DNA from: CAVUPF01 sp963803755
GTDB taxonomy: Bacteria > Actinomycetota > Thermoleophilia > Solirubrobacterales > 70-9
Assembly: GCA_963803755.1 (NCBI GenBank)
Contig: CAWDNP010000005.1
Location: 62,001-126,000, forward strand
Direction of reading: 5' to 3'
Length of the DNA: 64,000 nucleotides
Notes under the pieces: generated by a model
Seen by the model: only the letters and a program-made list of their open reading frames with translations
The model's database searches: none
Told to the model about the DNA's origin: nothing
In this document: positions 1 to 9,948 of the stretch, one piece after another
Layout: every line of letters starts with the position of its first letter
Position numbering within the stretch: position 1 is the first letter of the stretch
Translations under genes and position numbers: made by a program

Positions 1-520
1 CGGCATAGATCGTGGCATTGCCGTGGACGAACTCACTGAGGCCGCGGCGCACCGAGGGCGGGAAGGTGTTGAAGAGCTGGTCGATGTCGACTGGCGTGGT
101 GGTCGAGGCGAGGCCGAGCGTGGCGCCTTCTTCCAGCGGGGGGTTGCTGTTGGGTCCGGGGCTGATCGAGACGTAGTGATTGGCGACGCCCGAAAGCGAG
201 GTGGCGCGGATCACCGCCGTGGTCCCCTCGTGCAGCTGCTGGCTGACCGAGACGCGGATGCTGGCGAGGTTGTTTTCGGTCAGTTCGATGCTTTCGACCG
301 TGCCGACCGGCGAGCCGCCGATCAGGACCTGGTTGTCGGAGACGAGCTGGCCCGCGTTTTGGAAGATCAGGTCGTACTGGTAGCCGCCGCTGCCGCCGAA
401 CAGGACGACGCCGAGCGCGATCACCACGACCGCGAGGGCCGCGATGACGGCGATACGGGCGGGAGTGAACCCCCGGCTGGGCGCCGGGCTTTTCTCCTCG
501 CCTAAGGGATTGGCAGCCAC
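1..520 (-). CDS. MCE/MlaD-domain protein, partial (C-terminus beyond the left edge)
   Basis: The first 173 residues of a membrane-anchored MCE-family protein, the substrate-binding part of lipid-import systems (Mla/Mce type). It reads from a GTG at 520: a short polar N-terminus, one transmembrane helix at about residues 23-42 (IAVIAALAVVVIALGVVLFG), then the MlaD core with YDLIFQNAGQLVSDNQVLIGG, the V-G-x-V motif (SPVGTVESI) and further strand segments. The frame is open over the whole visible part, and the end is lost at the window edge. It is oriented like the MMPL transporter at 2335-5655, and an IS element now lies in the roughly 200-bp gap between them. The MCE assignment is strong. The lipid substrate is unknown, and no YrbE permease or ATPase partner is visible here. 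Confidence 0.8.
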   Translation of the reverse strand, partial: MAANPLGEEKSPAPSRGFTPARIAVIAALAVVVIALGVVLFGGSGGYQYDLIFQNAGQLVSDNQVLIGGSPVGTVESIELTENNLASIRVSVSQQLHEGTTAVIRATSLSGVANHYVSISPGPNSNPPLEEGATLGLASTTTPVDIDQLFNTFPPSVRRGLSEFVHGNATIYA

Positions 521-651
521 GGATCGTCGCTTGCGGTTCCCCGGCCTCCGACCCGGAAGAACGGCGCCGGAATCGTATCCGAGGCATCCCCGGGCAAGAG
601 GGAGCCACGCAGGGACTTAACTCGAATTCAACGCGCTACCGGCGCTAATCT

Positions 652-675
652 ACTTCCCGCGGAAAAACTCGTGAG
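652..675 (+). repeat. Left terminal inverted repeat of the IS
   Basis: A 24-bp repeat beginning ACTTCCCGCGG. It matches the reverse complement of 2232-2255 without mismatch and is immediately preceded by the target copy AATCT at 647-651. Confidence 0.92.
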
Positions 676-753
676 CGTTGAGGGCTCTTTCCGTCCAGCT
701 TGATCTTGATAATCCCCTGCAAGTGATGGGGTTCTTGATCGAGAGGAGGACAG

Positions 754-2148
754 ATGCTGACGCTGTTTTCAGCGCAGGCGGAGTCGTTGTGGGACGAGGC
801 GTTGCCGATCGAGGTTCGCGAGCTTCCAGAGGATCTGGCGGCGCTGGATGTGTTGCTGTCAGACCAGGAGCTGCTTGCGCCGATCATGGCGCGGTTTCAC
901 CGAGAGGTCCGGGAGGCTGGGCGGGCGGTGCTCACCGAGGGCCGGCCGACGATCGCGATGGAGAGCTAGGTGCGGTTGATGGTGGTGAAGCAGCGAAACC
1001 GGTGGGGTTACCGGACGCTGGTGGGGGAGGTCTCGGACTCGATTCACTTGCGCCGCTTCTGCAGGATCTCGCTGACCGAGCGGGTGCCGGACGAGTCGAC
1101 GATCCGCAAGCTCACGCGGCGGTTGGGGTCCGAGACGGTGTCGGAGCTGACGCGCACGTTGATCGCGGCATCGATGCGGGAGAAGCGGTTCAGGCCGCGG
1201 GCGGTGCGGATCGACTCGACGGTCGTAGAGGCGGATGTGAGGTACCCGACCGACGCGGGGCTGGCTTCCAGCGGCGTGCGGGCGTTGGCGCGGGAGGGCC
1301 GCAAGCTCGCCGGGCTGCTCAAGGACAAACGGACCCGGGTGCGGGATCGGTCCCGCTCGATGGGGCAGAAGCTGCGGGCGATCTCCCGCACTATCCGGCG
1401 ACGCTCTGGGGAAGCCAAGGCCGAGGTGCTGGGGCTGATCGCGCAGACCGGCGAGCTGCTGGACCGCTCGATCAAGGAGGCCCACCAGCTCGCCGCCGGG
1501 GTGCGGCGCAGGGCCCGCGGCCGCGGTGCGAAGGCGAAGCTGGGGGCCGCGGCGAGACTCGAGGAGTTGGCGGATCGCTGCGCCAAGGTCGCCCAGCAGA
1601 TCCGCCAGCGGGTCGCGGGCGAGCCGATCACCGAGAGGATCGTCTCGCTGCACGATCCCGATGCCCGGCCGATCCGCAAGGGCAAGCTCGGCAAGCCCAA
1701 CGAGTTCGGGTATGTGACCCAGCTGGCGGAGGTGACCGAGAACACCAAGACAGGGGCACGCGGACTGATCGTGCCGACGTCCACCGCGCTCGGGAACCCA
1801 AGCGAGAACACGCTTTTGCCCGCCACCGTCGCGGAGCTCGCCCGGGCAGGGATCCGGCCGCGGGAGGTGGCCTTGGACGGGGGCTTCGCGCCGGGCCCGG
1901 CCAACGAGGCGCTTGCCGACCTGGCGCCGGACCGGGTATTCATCGCCGGGCGAGCCGAACCCGAGTCCAAACGCACCCAGCGCCGACTACGCCGCTACCG
2001 AACCGGAGAGGAGGGCCGGATCAGCCACCTCAAGCGCCGCTACGGGTTGAACCGCACCAGGTTGAAGGGCAGAGAAGGCCACCGGATCTGGACTGAGTGG
2101 GGAATTCTCGCCTACAACCTCGACACGCTCGCCATCCGAACCCACTGA
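754..2148 (+). pseudogene. DDE transposase of the IS, interrupted by an in-frame TAG
   Basis: A 464-codon frame starts at ATG 754 behind a strong ribosome binding site (GAGAGGAGGACAG). TAG at 967-969 divides it into 71 codons and a 392-codon remainder in the same frame, so this is a nonsense change and not a frameshift. The sequence on both sides (GRPTIAMES, then VRLMVVKQRNRWGY) is the conserved N-terminal segment of this transposase type, where relatives I recall carry a Tyr codon at the stop position. The downstream part contains plausible DDE residues: RIDSTVVEAD, VALDGGF and the terminal GREGHRIWTEWG segment. A GTG immediately after the stop could restart translation, but the N-terminal domain would be missing. 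The copy is probably inactive unless the stop is a base-call error. Confidence 0.8.
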
Positions 2149-2231
2149 AACACTCCGCCCGCCCTCGATCAGGGCAACCATCACTTCCTCGAACGGCCGC
2201 GCCACCCGGCGGGGCCGTTCTTGGTTCTCCA

Positions 2232-2255
2232 CTCACGAGTTTTTCCGCGGGAAGT
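2232..2255 (-). repeat. Right terminal inverted repeat of the IS
   Basis: A 24-bp repeat, the exact reverse complement of 652-675. It is directly followed by the second target copy AATCT at 2256-2260. Confidence 0.92.
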
Positions 2256-2334
2256 AATCTAGCCGAACGTCTTGCCGATCGAGGTCTGGAGTTCGGCCAG
2301 CGCCCCTGTACGAAGAGAAGTAGGAGAGCCGAAC

Positions 2335-5300
2335 TCAGACGTTAAGCCGCGGCAGGATGCGCTCCAAAGGCCGCGGCAACCACCAGACCCGCTCGCCGAC
2401 CAAAAGCATCAGGGCCGGCAGCAAGACGATGCGCACCACGGTGGCGTCGAGCAGTACCGCGACGGTCAGGCCGATTCCGAGCTGGCTGACCGTCGCGATC
2501 GGCGCCGCGGCGAAGGCGATGAAGACAGCCATCATGATCGCCGCTGCGCCGGTGATCACCCGGGCGGTTTTCTCAAGGCCGAAATCGACCGCGGCGGCAT
2601 GGTCGCCGTCGCGGTCAAAGCGCTCCTTCATCCGGGTCAACAGGAAGACCGCGTAGTCGATCGAGAGCCCGAATACGACACCGAAGATCATCACCGCCCC
2701 GACTGCGTCCACGTATTTATGACCGCCCAACGGCCAGCCGGCGGGAACGTTGAAGAGAAGGGTGAGGATGCCGAAGGCGACCCCGACCGTCGCCAGGTTG
2801 AGCCCGACCGCGATCGCGGCCAGGGGAATGGCCCGCAGGACGACTACCAAGACGAGGAAGGTGGCGAACGTAATCGCCGCGACCACGCCCGGGATGGCCG
2901 CCCTGCTCACGCGGCTGTAGTCGTTGAGCTCGGCCGCCCCGCCGGCGACGCCGGCCGTGACGCCGGCGTCACGGCCCATCGCGGTGGTCATCTTGTCGAG
3001 CCGGTGGTTGAGCGCGATCGAGCCGGGGGTGTTGAAGCTGTAGTTGGAGATGACGAGCATCGTCGCCGCCTGGCCGCCGCGGCGCAGGTCGATCGCGCCG
3101 GCGGCTGCTTCGCGTTCCCGCTTGGGCGCGCCGTCGAGCGCCGAGAGGACGAAGTAGCCGGAGTTGAAGAGGTCCGGCGAGCCGCGGCGAAGCTTCCCGG
3201 TTTTGCGCTGGAGCTTCTGGTGGCTGGCGGTCACCCGCACCGTGGCGCGGTTCAGCCCGGACTGCAGGGGGGCGGCTCGGTGGTAGCCGGTGGCCAGGTT
3301 TTCCTGCAGGGCGCTGGCGCCGCCGCCGATCCGCGATATGCCGCCGGCCAGCGCCGCAGAACCGGTGAACAGGCGGGCGAGGCCGCTGTCCAGGGAGGAG
3401 GAGGCGTGGGCGAGTTCGGCTGGAGCCGTGGACGAGTTCGTTGTCGCCATGTTGGATTTTCCTCATGCCCTTGATGAGCCTCGCGGCGGCCTTTTCAGCT
3501 TTCCTTAGATTGTCTGGTTTCGGTTATCAGATAGCGCGTGACCAGATCGGATTCTTCGGCGTCGAGAACCAGGCGCTTCTGCAGTTCGGTCAGTTCGGTG
3601 GGCAGGCCCGCATAGCCCGGCGCATAGGGCTGGCCGCTTACCGGGTCGGTGCCGCTGACCGCCGCGGAGGCCTTGCGGACCGCTTCCAGCGCCGCCCCGT
3701 AGTGGGCGTCTGACTTGCCGACGGTCATCTGGTCGAGCTGCTGGAGGGCGGTGCTCAGCTGTTCGTCGGCGACCTTGGCGGGCGCGATCAGTTCAGGGAG
3801 CTTGTTGTGGGCGTCCTGCTTTGAGGGACTGTTCGGTCTTGCTCGAGCGAGGCAGGGCGTTATCGCGCAGCGAGCTACGCGCGGAACTCGATGCCTTCCT
3901 TCAGCTGCCAGACGCCGAGCGTGGCTTCCTGCTGGGCCGCAGCAAGTTTGCGCGTGCCCTTTTCGCGAATTCATCGAGCGCGGTGACGGCCCGTTGGCTG
4001 CCGGCGCTGGCCTTCGCGAGGCCGTTTGAGATCTTCAGCGCCCCGCTGGTGGCCCGGTCGGACCCTTCGGAGAGCAGGCCCGCCCCGGAGCTCGCCTGGG
4101 AGAGCCCTTCCCGCAGCTCGGAGACGCCACCCGCGGCGACGTTCAGCTTGCGGCCGAGCTTGCCGAGTTCGCCGGCCGGCCCTGTGTTGCCTCCTGCGAG
4201 CAGGCCGTTCCCGGTTTCGCGCAGCGGCGCGACCTTTCGTGCGACCTGCCCCGGCCCGATCACCGCCTGTACGCCCGGCAGGTCGGCGAAGCGGCGCTGC
4301 CAGCGATCCAGGGTGGCGAGGCGGGCGGGTTCGGTGATCGGTCCGTGGGTTGTGGTGGCGATGATCTGAAACGGCGCGTCCCAGCCGGGGCCGATCACGT
4401 GGTTGATCAGTTCGGCGTCCTTGCGGGCGGGGTCGCCCTTGGAGAGCTGTTCGGGGCTGGGCGGTCCGGTCTTCAGAGCGATCGCCGGGGCGGCGAACAG
4501 CAGGACGACAGCGCCGATCAGGGCAGCGACCGGAGCCGGACGCCGCATCGCGGCGCGGACGAAGATCATCAGCCGCGATCGCCCGGTCGGTTCTGGTCCG
4601 ATGCGCCAGCGATCGAGGTTGGGGCCGATCAGCGTCAGTAGCGCCGGGCCGACCACCGTCGCGACGAGGACGCTGAGCGCGGCGACCATCGCCACCGTTC
4701 CCGCCAGCGCGGCGAGCAGCGCCCCGGGGACGAGGAAGAGGGCGACGATCATCGAGATCAGCAGCGTGCTGCCGGCGAACACACACGTTCGACCGGCCGT
4801 CCGCCGGGTCGCCCATGCAGCGTCTATGGGCGTGGCGCCGGCCGCGAGTTCCTCGCGAAAGCGGGAGACCATCAGCAGCGAGTAGTCGACACCGAGAGCT
4901 AAGCCCATCATCGTCGTGACGGTGAGGGCGAAGGCGTCGATGCCGAGATAGGAGGTGAGCAGATAGAGGATGCCGCGCGAGGCGAACACGGTGATCGCCC
5001 CAAAGCCCAATGGGATCGCGGCGGCGATCGGCGAGCGGAAGACGAGCAGCAGGACGAGCAGCAGGATCGGTATCGCGATCAGCTCGCCGTGCTCGCTGGC
5101 GGAGATCGACTCGGTCTGAAGCGCTCGAGAGATGCTCGCGAAGCCCGACTGGGTCGCCCGCACCGGCGGGTGGATTTCTTCTTCGAGGATGCGGTTGAGC
5201 TTGGGGACGGTTTCGTTTACCGCCTGATCGATGTCGACGTGGAAGTCGACCAGAATCAGGGCCTTGCCGGGTCTGGGGCGCAGGCGTGCCACGGAGCCGC

Positions 5301-5655
5301 GATCCCAGGGCGAGAGCGTGGTGACCTTGGGGTCGCGGCGTAGGTCGCGGATCAGCGCCGGACCTTGTTCGTTGAGGGCGGCCGCCGGTCCGCGCAGCAG
5401 GATCGCGAACGGGGCCGAGTTGCCGAAGCTGTTCGTCAGCATTGCGTTGGCCTTCGCCGACGGCGTCCCGGGAACATCGAGCGAGGTGGGCTGAAGTCGT
5501 GAGTTGACCCCGAGCCCAATGACCCCTAACACTGCGAGCACGACGAAGGCCACCGCGAGCACGCGCCGCGGGTGGCGCAGCAGCAGCGGATGGCGCGCGC
5601 CGCCCTCGGTGCGCGGCGCACCGCCCCGGCCCCTGCTCCTCCTCCTCATAGACAC
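2335..5655 (-). CDS. MMPL-family (RND) transporter, frameshifted
   Basis: A large RND-type membrane protein of the MMPL family, which in actinobacteria moves lipids or other hydrophobic molecules across the membrane by proton motive force. The N-terminal half begins at GTG 5655 with a basic stretch and a first helix (VLAVAFVVLAVLGVIGLGV). It then has an extracellular loop and the RND helices with MMGLALGVDYSLLMVSRFRE. The C-terminal half repeats the motif as FGVVFGLSIDYAVFLLTRM. A heptad-like Ser/Ala/Gly-rich loop lies between the halves. Reading-frame changes cluster at about 3970, 3850-3900 and 3430-3490, and each side continues the same protein, so the gene is probably intact in the cell at about 1100 residues. 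Substrate unknown. Confidence 0.85.
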
Positions 5656-5697
5656 ATTCGGTAGTTTGGCGATTCAGGGAGCGGGAGGGGCGAACAT

Positions 5698-6114
5698 ATG
5701 CGGAAGACTTTGTTAAGAGCACCTGTTTTTGCAGGCGCTCTCGCCGTCGTGGTTACCGGTATCGCGTAGGCGCTGTGCCTGGAAGTCGGCAAGCTGCTCG
5801 TCACCGCCGAAGGCTCTTGTTCGACACGCACGACGCGGCGGATACGCGCGGGGCGGGGGTCGGCACCCTGGGGAAACGCGCGTTGCGACAGCGGACGGGC
5901 TGCAACTTGTGGCCGGGGGCAAACGTCGGCATGGACATCGGGAACACGATGGTCTACTTCCGCAGACAAGGGCCGCCTCCGCCTTCTCGCCGAACGCAAC
6001 CTTCGACGGACCAGGGAGAACCGAAACGGGCCTGGAGTGCAAAGAACGACTCCGAGCTTCCACCGCGAGCCGCCCCCGGCAGGCGCTTCCAAAAAGGGTA
6101 AATCACCTCGGTAG
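5698..6114 (+). pseudogene. Possible decayed secreted protein related to the gene at 6206
   Basis: ATG 5698 follows a good ribosome binding site (GGGAGGGG) and opens a signal-peptide-like segment (RKTLLRAPVFAGALAVVVTG). A TAG at 5767-5769 interrupts it, after which the same frame stays open to 6114. The first residues after the stop (LEVGKLLVTAEGS) resemble the mature N-terminus of the downstream protein (IKVGNLVLRAGGG), which suggests a related or duplicated gene. Beyond that point no frame looks like a conserved protein. It may be a remnant, or a gene damaged by several sequence errors. Apart from this, I see nothing identifiable in 5656-6205. Confidence 0.35.
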
Positions 6115-6205
6115 ATAACACCTTCCTGCAGGGAACCGTGTTCAAGACCTGCACGGTCAAAAGTAGGCGCACGAAGTCTGGCGATAGCCTGGGTCAAGGG
6201 ACGAC

Positions 6206-6962
6206 TTGAAGAGATATCTAACAATTGGGGTATTCGCGATGGCCTGCCTCCTGCTCGTCGGGAGCGCTGGCGCGGCCGTGATCAAGGTCGGCAATCTGGT
6301 GCTTCGGGCCGGAGGCGGGTTCGAGCCGCAGGTGCTGCCGCGCCGAGCCTTCGCGCCGATCAGGTTCCAGGGGTACGTCGACATTTCGAGCAAAAGGCGG
6401 TGGGATGCCGGTAGCTCTTCAGCAGGCGGTGCTCGAATTCGACCGTGACGGGCGGCTGAGCACGCGCGGGCTGCCCACCTGCTCGGTGAGCCAGATCGAG
6501 GAAGCGACGCCGCAGGAAGCGCGGAAAGTCTGCAAGGACTCGATAGTCGGCACTGGACACGTCGCCGCATCGATTGCCTTGCCGGGGCAGGCGCCGGTTC
6601 TTGCCACCTCGCTACTGACCCTGTTCAACGGTCCGCCCCAGAACGGCAACCCTACCGTCATCCTTCACGCCCGCACCACTGTCCCGGCCCCCCAGACTTT
6701 CGCCATGGTCGTGCCGATCGAACGACGGTCCGGCGCCTTCAGCTACCGGGCGACTATCAACGTTCCTCCGATCGCTGACGGATACGGAGCGCTGACCCAT
6801 ATCGACGCGAAGATAGGCAGGCTCTACAGCGTCGGAGGGCGGCGGCTCAGCTACGCATCGGCCCGCTGCTCGAGCGGCATCCTCCAGACCCAGGGCCGCT
6901 TTAGCTTCGCTGACGGCACCGTAATGAGCGGCAGCGTCTCCGAGCCTTGCAGCGTCCGATAG
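6206..6962 (+). CDS. Secreted protein of unknown function, one frameshift
   Basis: It starts at TTG 6206 with a signal peptide (KRYLTIGVFAMACLLLVGSA) cut near AGA/AVI. The mature part of about 225 residues has three recognisable segments: VGNLVLRAGGGF near the start, DRDGRLSTRGLPTC with a following cysteine in EARKVC, and a C-terminal RFSFADGTVMSG with a last cysteine near the end. A single shift at about 6400 separates the two halves. I recall related single-domain secreted proteins in multiple copies in Solirubrobacterales genomes, but no function is known to me. There is no obvious operon partner; tRNA-Lys follows 30 bp downstream. Confidence 0.7.
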
Positions 6963-6992
6963 CGGCCGCAGCTTCCTATACTTGCCCGCCCC

Positions 6993-7065
6993 GGGCCGTT
7001 AGCTCAACCGGTAGAGCAGGAGACTCTTAATCTCAAGGTTGAAGGTTCGAGTCCTTCACGGCCCA
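6993..7065 (+). tRNA. tRNA-Lys (anticodon CTT)
   Basis: A 73-nt cloverleaf. The acceptor stem GGGCCGT pairs with ACGGCCC, the D arm is GCTC/GAGC, the anticodon loop CTCTTAA gives anticodon CTT, and the T arm contains GGTTCGAGTCC. The discriminator base is A and no CCA is encoded. The first pair of the anticodon stem (G27-A43) is mismatched, which is unusual but leaves four good pairs. Confidence 0.93.
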
Positions 7066-7260
7066 TCCCGGCGCCGGAGCAGAATGCGCCGCGCAGAGAA
7101 CTCCGAGCAAGTGCGGGACCGGCCCTCATTGGCCCCGGTCCCCGCGCAGCGATGGCGTCTGTCAGTGCCCCTCGTGGTCGGATTGCGTCGAGGTCCCGGG
7201 CGTGAACGAGACCCGCGCAGAACTTCGCCGAAGCCCGAAGACCGCACCGTCCTGAAGCTC

Positions 7261-7485
7261 TCAGAGGCCGGCAGGGTGCCAACCAACCTGCACGTTGGCC
7301 GGGTTGTTGTCATAGACGCTGTGGCTGACTAGGAGGTTCCCGGGCTCGAAGCGAAACGCGCCTCGGCGGCCGGAGTGGTGTCCGTCGCCAAAGCCGAAAC
7401 GATGGCCGTAACCTGGGCTCGCGCTGGCCCCAGAGCTCATCGCCAAGCCGACAGCCATCACCGCAAGCCCACCGAGCAGCCGCAT
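7261..7485 (-). CDS. Small secreted protein, probably truncated
   Basis: A 74-residue frame from ATG 7485. It has a signal peptide (RLLGGLAVMAVGLAMSSGASA) followed by a His/Gly-rich segment and FRFEPGNLLVSHSVYDNNP. That last stretch reads like the first strand of larger secreted proteins whose mature parts begin PGNLLVSRSVYDN. Here the frame ends soon after NVQVG. The alternative frame beyond the stop (GTLPASESF) could continue it, so either the gene is a 5-prime fragment or a shift near 7275 hides the rest. Unknown function. The 195 bp between the tRNA and this gene hold nothing I can identify. Confidence 0.45.
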   Translation of the reverse strand: MRLLGGLAVMAVGLAMSSGASASPGYGHRFGFGDGHHSGRRGAFRFEPGNLLVSHSVYDNNPANVQVGWHPAGL

Positions 7486-7616
7486 ACCCTCATACGTTCC
7501 CTCCAAGTCGCCGATTGATCTTTCGGTGACTCTTTAGGAGCACGCGTCTCGATGTGTTACCAGCTGGTTCCCGATCCGTTTCCAGTTGGTGAAGACTGGC
7601 CGACCCATCCCAAGCG

Positions 7617-8426
7617 TCAGGGAAGCGAGGATTCTTCACCCGAGAGGCCACCGAGCGGGTTTTTGAGCGCTTCCTTGCCTTTGCCCTTCGATTCCTTTGC
7701 CTCTGCCTTTACCTGCTTTTGGAATGCCTTCGCTCGTTTGCGGACTTCGCCGAGCTGTGTTTCGAGCTGCTTCTTCTGGGCCGTGGAGGTGGCGAGAGAC
7801 TGGGCCTGCTTGACGTCCTTGTCGCCACCTGTGAAGTCGAAGGCGAAGTACTTGAACTCCGCCAGAGTGCTGACCGAGCCGAGGCTTGGATGGGCGTCGG
7901 CGACGATCTGCTGGGCATGGGCGGCCGCCTTCAGGTTGGCCTCGGCTTCGGGGCCGGTGGTCGAGGTCTGGGCCAGGCTGAAGAGGGCGCCGGCGATCAG
8001 CTGGGCGCCGGAGGGGCTGGGGTTGTCCCGCCGGCCTGCTTCAGGTAGCGCGCTCCAGGCTTCGCTGGCTTTTTCGAGCTGGTCGCGCGCTGCGGGGGTG
8101 ACGGTTCGGCTGTCCGGTCGTCGGGTTGACTTCGGTCTGCGCGTTGCCGGCGCTGACCCGGGTACGGGTGAGCGAGAGCAGAAGGCTCGAGTCTTCGGGG
8201 CTCTTCCTCAGCTTCCTTTCGATTCCAACCGCCTGTTCCTCGAGCAGGCCGCGCGGCGTTGCTGGTCGAGCTGCTGGCGCCGAACAGGCCTACCGATGTT
8301 GGGGCCGACGACCAGGAAGAGGCTGGCGCCCATCAGCAGGGCTAGAAGCGCGTAGACGACCCGGACGACGTGTTTGCGCCGCCCTCGGATATCGAAGACC
8401 ATCCTCCGCTCACCGCTCGCTGCCAT
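7617..8426 (-). CDS. Membrane-anchored helical (TPR-like) protein, frameshifted
   Basis: The N-terminus has a conserved cytoplasmic patch (MVFDIRGRRKHVVRVVYALL), one helix (ALLALLMGASLFLVVG), then an alpha-helical exported or cytosolic part. After joining frames, the body reads as helical pairs (LEEQAVGIERKLRKSPEDSS, then AAHAQQIVADAHPSLG) and ends in a Lys-rich tail with LKNPLGGLSGEESSLP. At least three shifts lie between 8070 and 8300. Residue spacing suggests tetratricopeptide-like repeats. It starts only 8 bp after the end of tatC and is probably co-transcribed with tatA-tatC, which hints at a role at the membrane in export or respiratory assembly. The start is uncertain between ATG 8426 and ATG 8402. 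Confidence 0.65.
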
Positions 8427-8433
8427 CGGCTGA

Positions 8434-9208
8434 CTACCGCTCCTGAGTTGAGGGCTCTGCAATGCCTCCGGCCTTACCCGGCCGGCCGAAGGCCCGGGCG
8501 AGCAAGATACTCAACTCATAGAGCACGAGGAGCGGCACCATCTCGAGAAGCATCGAGATCGGGTCGACGCCGGGCAGGGCCGCGGCGATGATCGAGATGA
8601 TCAGATACGCGTAGCGGCGGTTGGAGCTGAGCTGCTCGACCTTGACGATGCCGAGCCGGGTCACGGCGACGATCGCCAGCGGCAGCTCGAAGATGATCCC
8701 GCAGGCCAGCATCGTCATCGAGAAGAAGCTGTAGTAGTCGCTGGCGCGGACCTGGACGTTGAACTGGCTGCTGTTGAAGCCGAGCAGGAACTGGACCGCG
8801 GCCGGCATCACGGCAAAGTAGGCAAAGGCGACGCCGGCCAGGAAGAGGACCGGGGCGAGCACGAGGATCGGCACGATGACCCGGCGCTCGGCGACGCTGA
8901 AGGCGGGCAGGACGTAGGCGTAGAGCTCATAGAGGACGAACGGCAGCGAGAGGACGATCGCTCCGTAGGCGGCGACGGTGAGGGTCGTCGTGAACGGCTC
9001 CGTCACGCCGAAGGTGAGGAGCTTCTTGTGATCGGAGGGAAGCGGCCCCGAGGCGATCTGCAACAGCAGGTGGTTCTGCCAGAAGCAGAGCGCCAAGGGC
9101 GACGCCGAAGATCGCAAGTGAGACGATGATGCGGCTGCGCAGCTCGTCGAGGTGCTCGACCAGGGTGAGGCGATCCTCGTGGGAGACCGCCTTGACGCGG
9201 CGGGGCAT
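8434..9208 (-). CDS. tatC: Twin-arginine translocase subunit TatC, one frameshift
   Basis: The receptor and core subunit of the Tat pathway, which moves folded proteins across the membrane. The N-terminal cytoplasmic TatC signature is present (LTLVEHLDELRSRI), followed by six expected helices including FVLYELYAYVLPAF and the later PLAIVAVTRLGIV. One shift at about 9090-9110 splits the first helix from the rest; combined length is about 257 residues, normal for TatC. It lies 14 bp downstream of tatA. A likely local substrate is the Rieske protein at 13231-13911, whose N-terminus carries a twin-arginine motif. Confidence 0.92.
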
Positions 9209-9222
9209 CCCGGTCGGCCCTC

Positions 9223-9474
9223 TCAGGCCCGTTTGTCGGAGACGACCTCGCGCCCGGGCTGGCCCTCGACGGTGCTCGCCGCGGTGCTCGAACTCTCCAG
9301 CCGCTTGGCCTCGCCGTCGTCCTCTTCGGGCTTCTCGCCGCTGAGGGAATCGCGGAACTCGCGGATGCCGCGGCCGAGGCTGCTGCCCAGCTCGGGCAGG
9401 CGCTTCGGGCCGAAGACCACCAAAGCGATGATCAAGACGACGAGGACCTCCAGGGGTCCGATGTTTCCGAGCAT
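9223..9474 (-). CDS. tatA: Sec-independent translocase protein TatA/E
   Basis: An 83-residue protein with the TatA layout: a short N-terminal membrane helix (LEVLVVLIIALVVFG), the hinge FGPKRLPELGSSLG, an amphipathic helix (RGIREFRDSLSGE) and a charged tail. The FGP-x-x-L-P motif is diagnostic. TatA oligomers form the protein-conducting element next to TatC, encoded directly downstream. The frame is intact. Confidence 0.93.
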   Translation of the reverse strand: MLGNIGPLEVLVVLIIALVVFGPKRLPELGSSLGRGIREFRDSLSGEKPEEDDGEAKRLESSSTAASTVEGQPGREVVSDKRA

Positions 9475-9612
9475 CGATCCATGGTAACGGGGCGCAGTCG
9501 CGATCGGATCAGCGTTTGCGGGGCTTCCGCCTACCTGGTAGTTGGGTTTTGTCGAAAAGCTGCGGAAAAGTGCGGATCAAGCGTCCCCTCTGCCGGGTTC
9601 GATGGTGCAGGG

Positions 9613-9948
9613 ATGAGAGACGCAGCTCACACAAGCCATCTGCAGACCGCCACCGGGCTTCACGTCTGCCCCCAGTGCGGCTCGCGCCTGGTCCAGCCAA
9701 CCTGCTGGGAGCAGACCGACGATCGCTTTCACTGGCGGGTATGGCGGCGCTGCCCCGACTGCGAGTGGAGCTGCGACGGCATCCACGGCGAGCGCGAGAT
9801 CGACGACTTCGACGAGCAGCTCGACCTCGGCACACACGAGCTCGCCGAGGAGCTGAAGGCGCTGGAGCGCGAGAACATGGCGCAAATGGCCGAGGCATTC
9901 ATCACCGCCCTCGCCGCCGACCTGATCACCGCCGAAGACTTCCGCTAT
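9613..9948 (+). CDS. Small zinc-ribbon-like protein, unknown function
   Basis: About 112 residues from ATG 9613. Two pairs of cysteines (CPQCGSRL and, after a Trp/Arg-rich linker, CPDCEWSC) form a probable zinc ribbon. An acidic linker (REIDDFDEQLDLG) and a C-terminal helix (AEELKALERENMAQMAEAFI) ending near ITAEDFR follow. The frame runs on past 9948 only because one extra base appears to be present there. Deleting it creates TAA for this gene and TAG for the convergent polyprenyl synthase at the same spot. The composition fits a small regulatory or adaptor protein; no function is assigned. Confidence 0.65.

Larger units (their letters stand above)
652..2255 (+). mobile_element. Insertion sequence, about 1.6 kb, with perfect terminal inverted repeats
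   Basis: The element is bounded by perfect 24-bp inverted repeats (652-675 and 2232-2255). The flanking bases AATCT occur directly outside both ends (647-651 and 2256-2260); if the outermost base pair is counted as target, the duplication is TAATCTA. It carries one transposase reading frame with an internal stop codon. Its host site is the gap between the minus-strand MCE and MMPL genes, so no recognisable gene is disrupted, though a promoter or leader for the MCE gene could be. The transposase resembles the ISNCY/IS5-related DDE group. Exact family assignment needs an IS database. Confidence 0.9.

Noticed and set aside
2272..3474. A 400-codon plus-strand frame
   Set aside because: Complement of the MMPL C-terminal half.
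7004..7282. Minus-strand frame ending with GREGLEPSTLRLRVSCS
   Set aside because: It is antisense to tRNA-Lys; this peptide is a well-known false protein tail created by tRNA complements.
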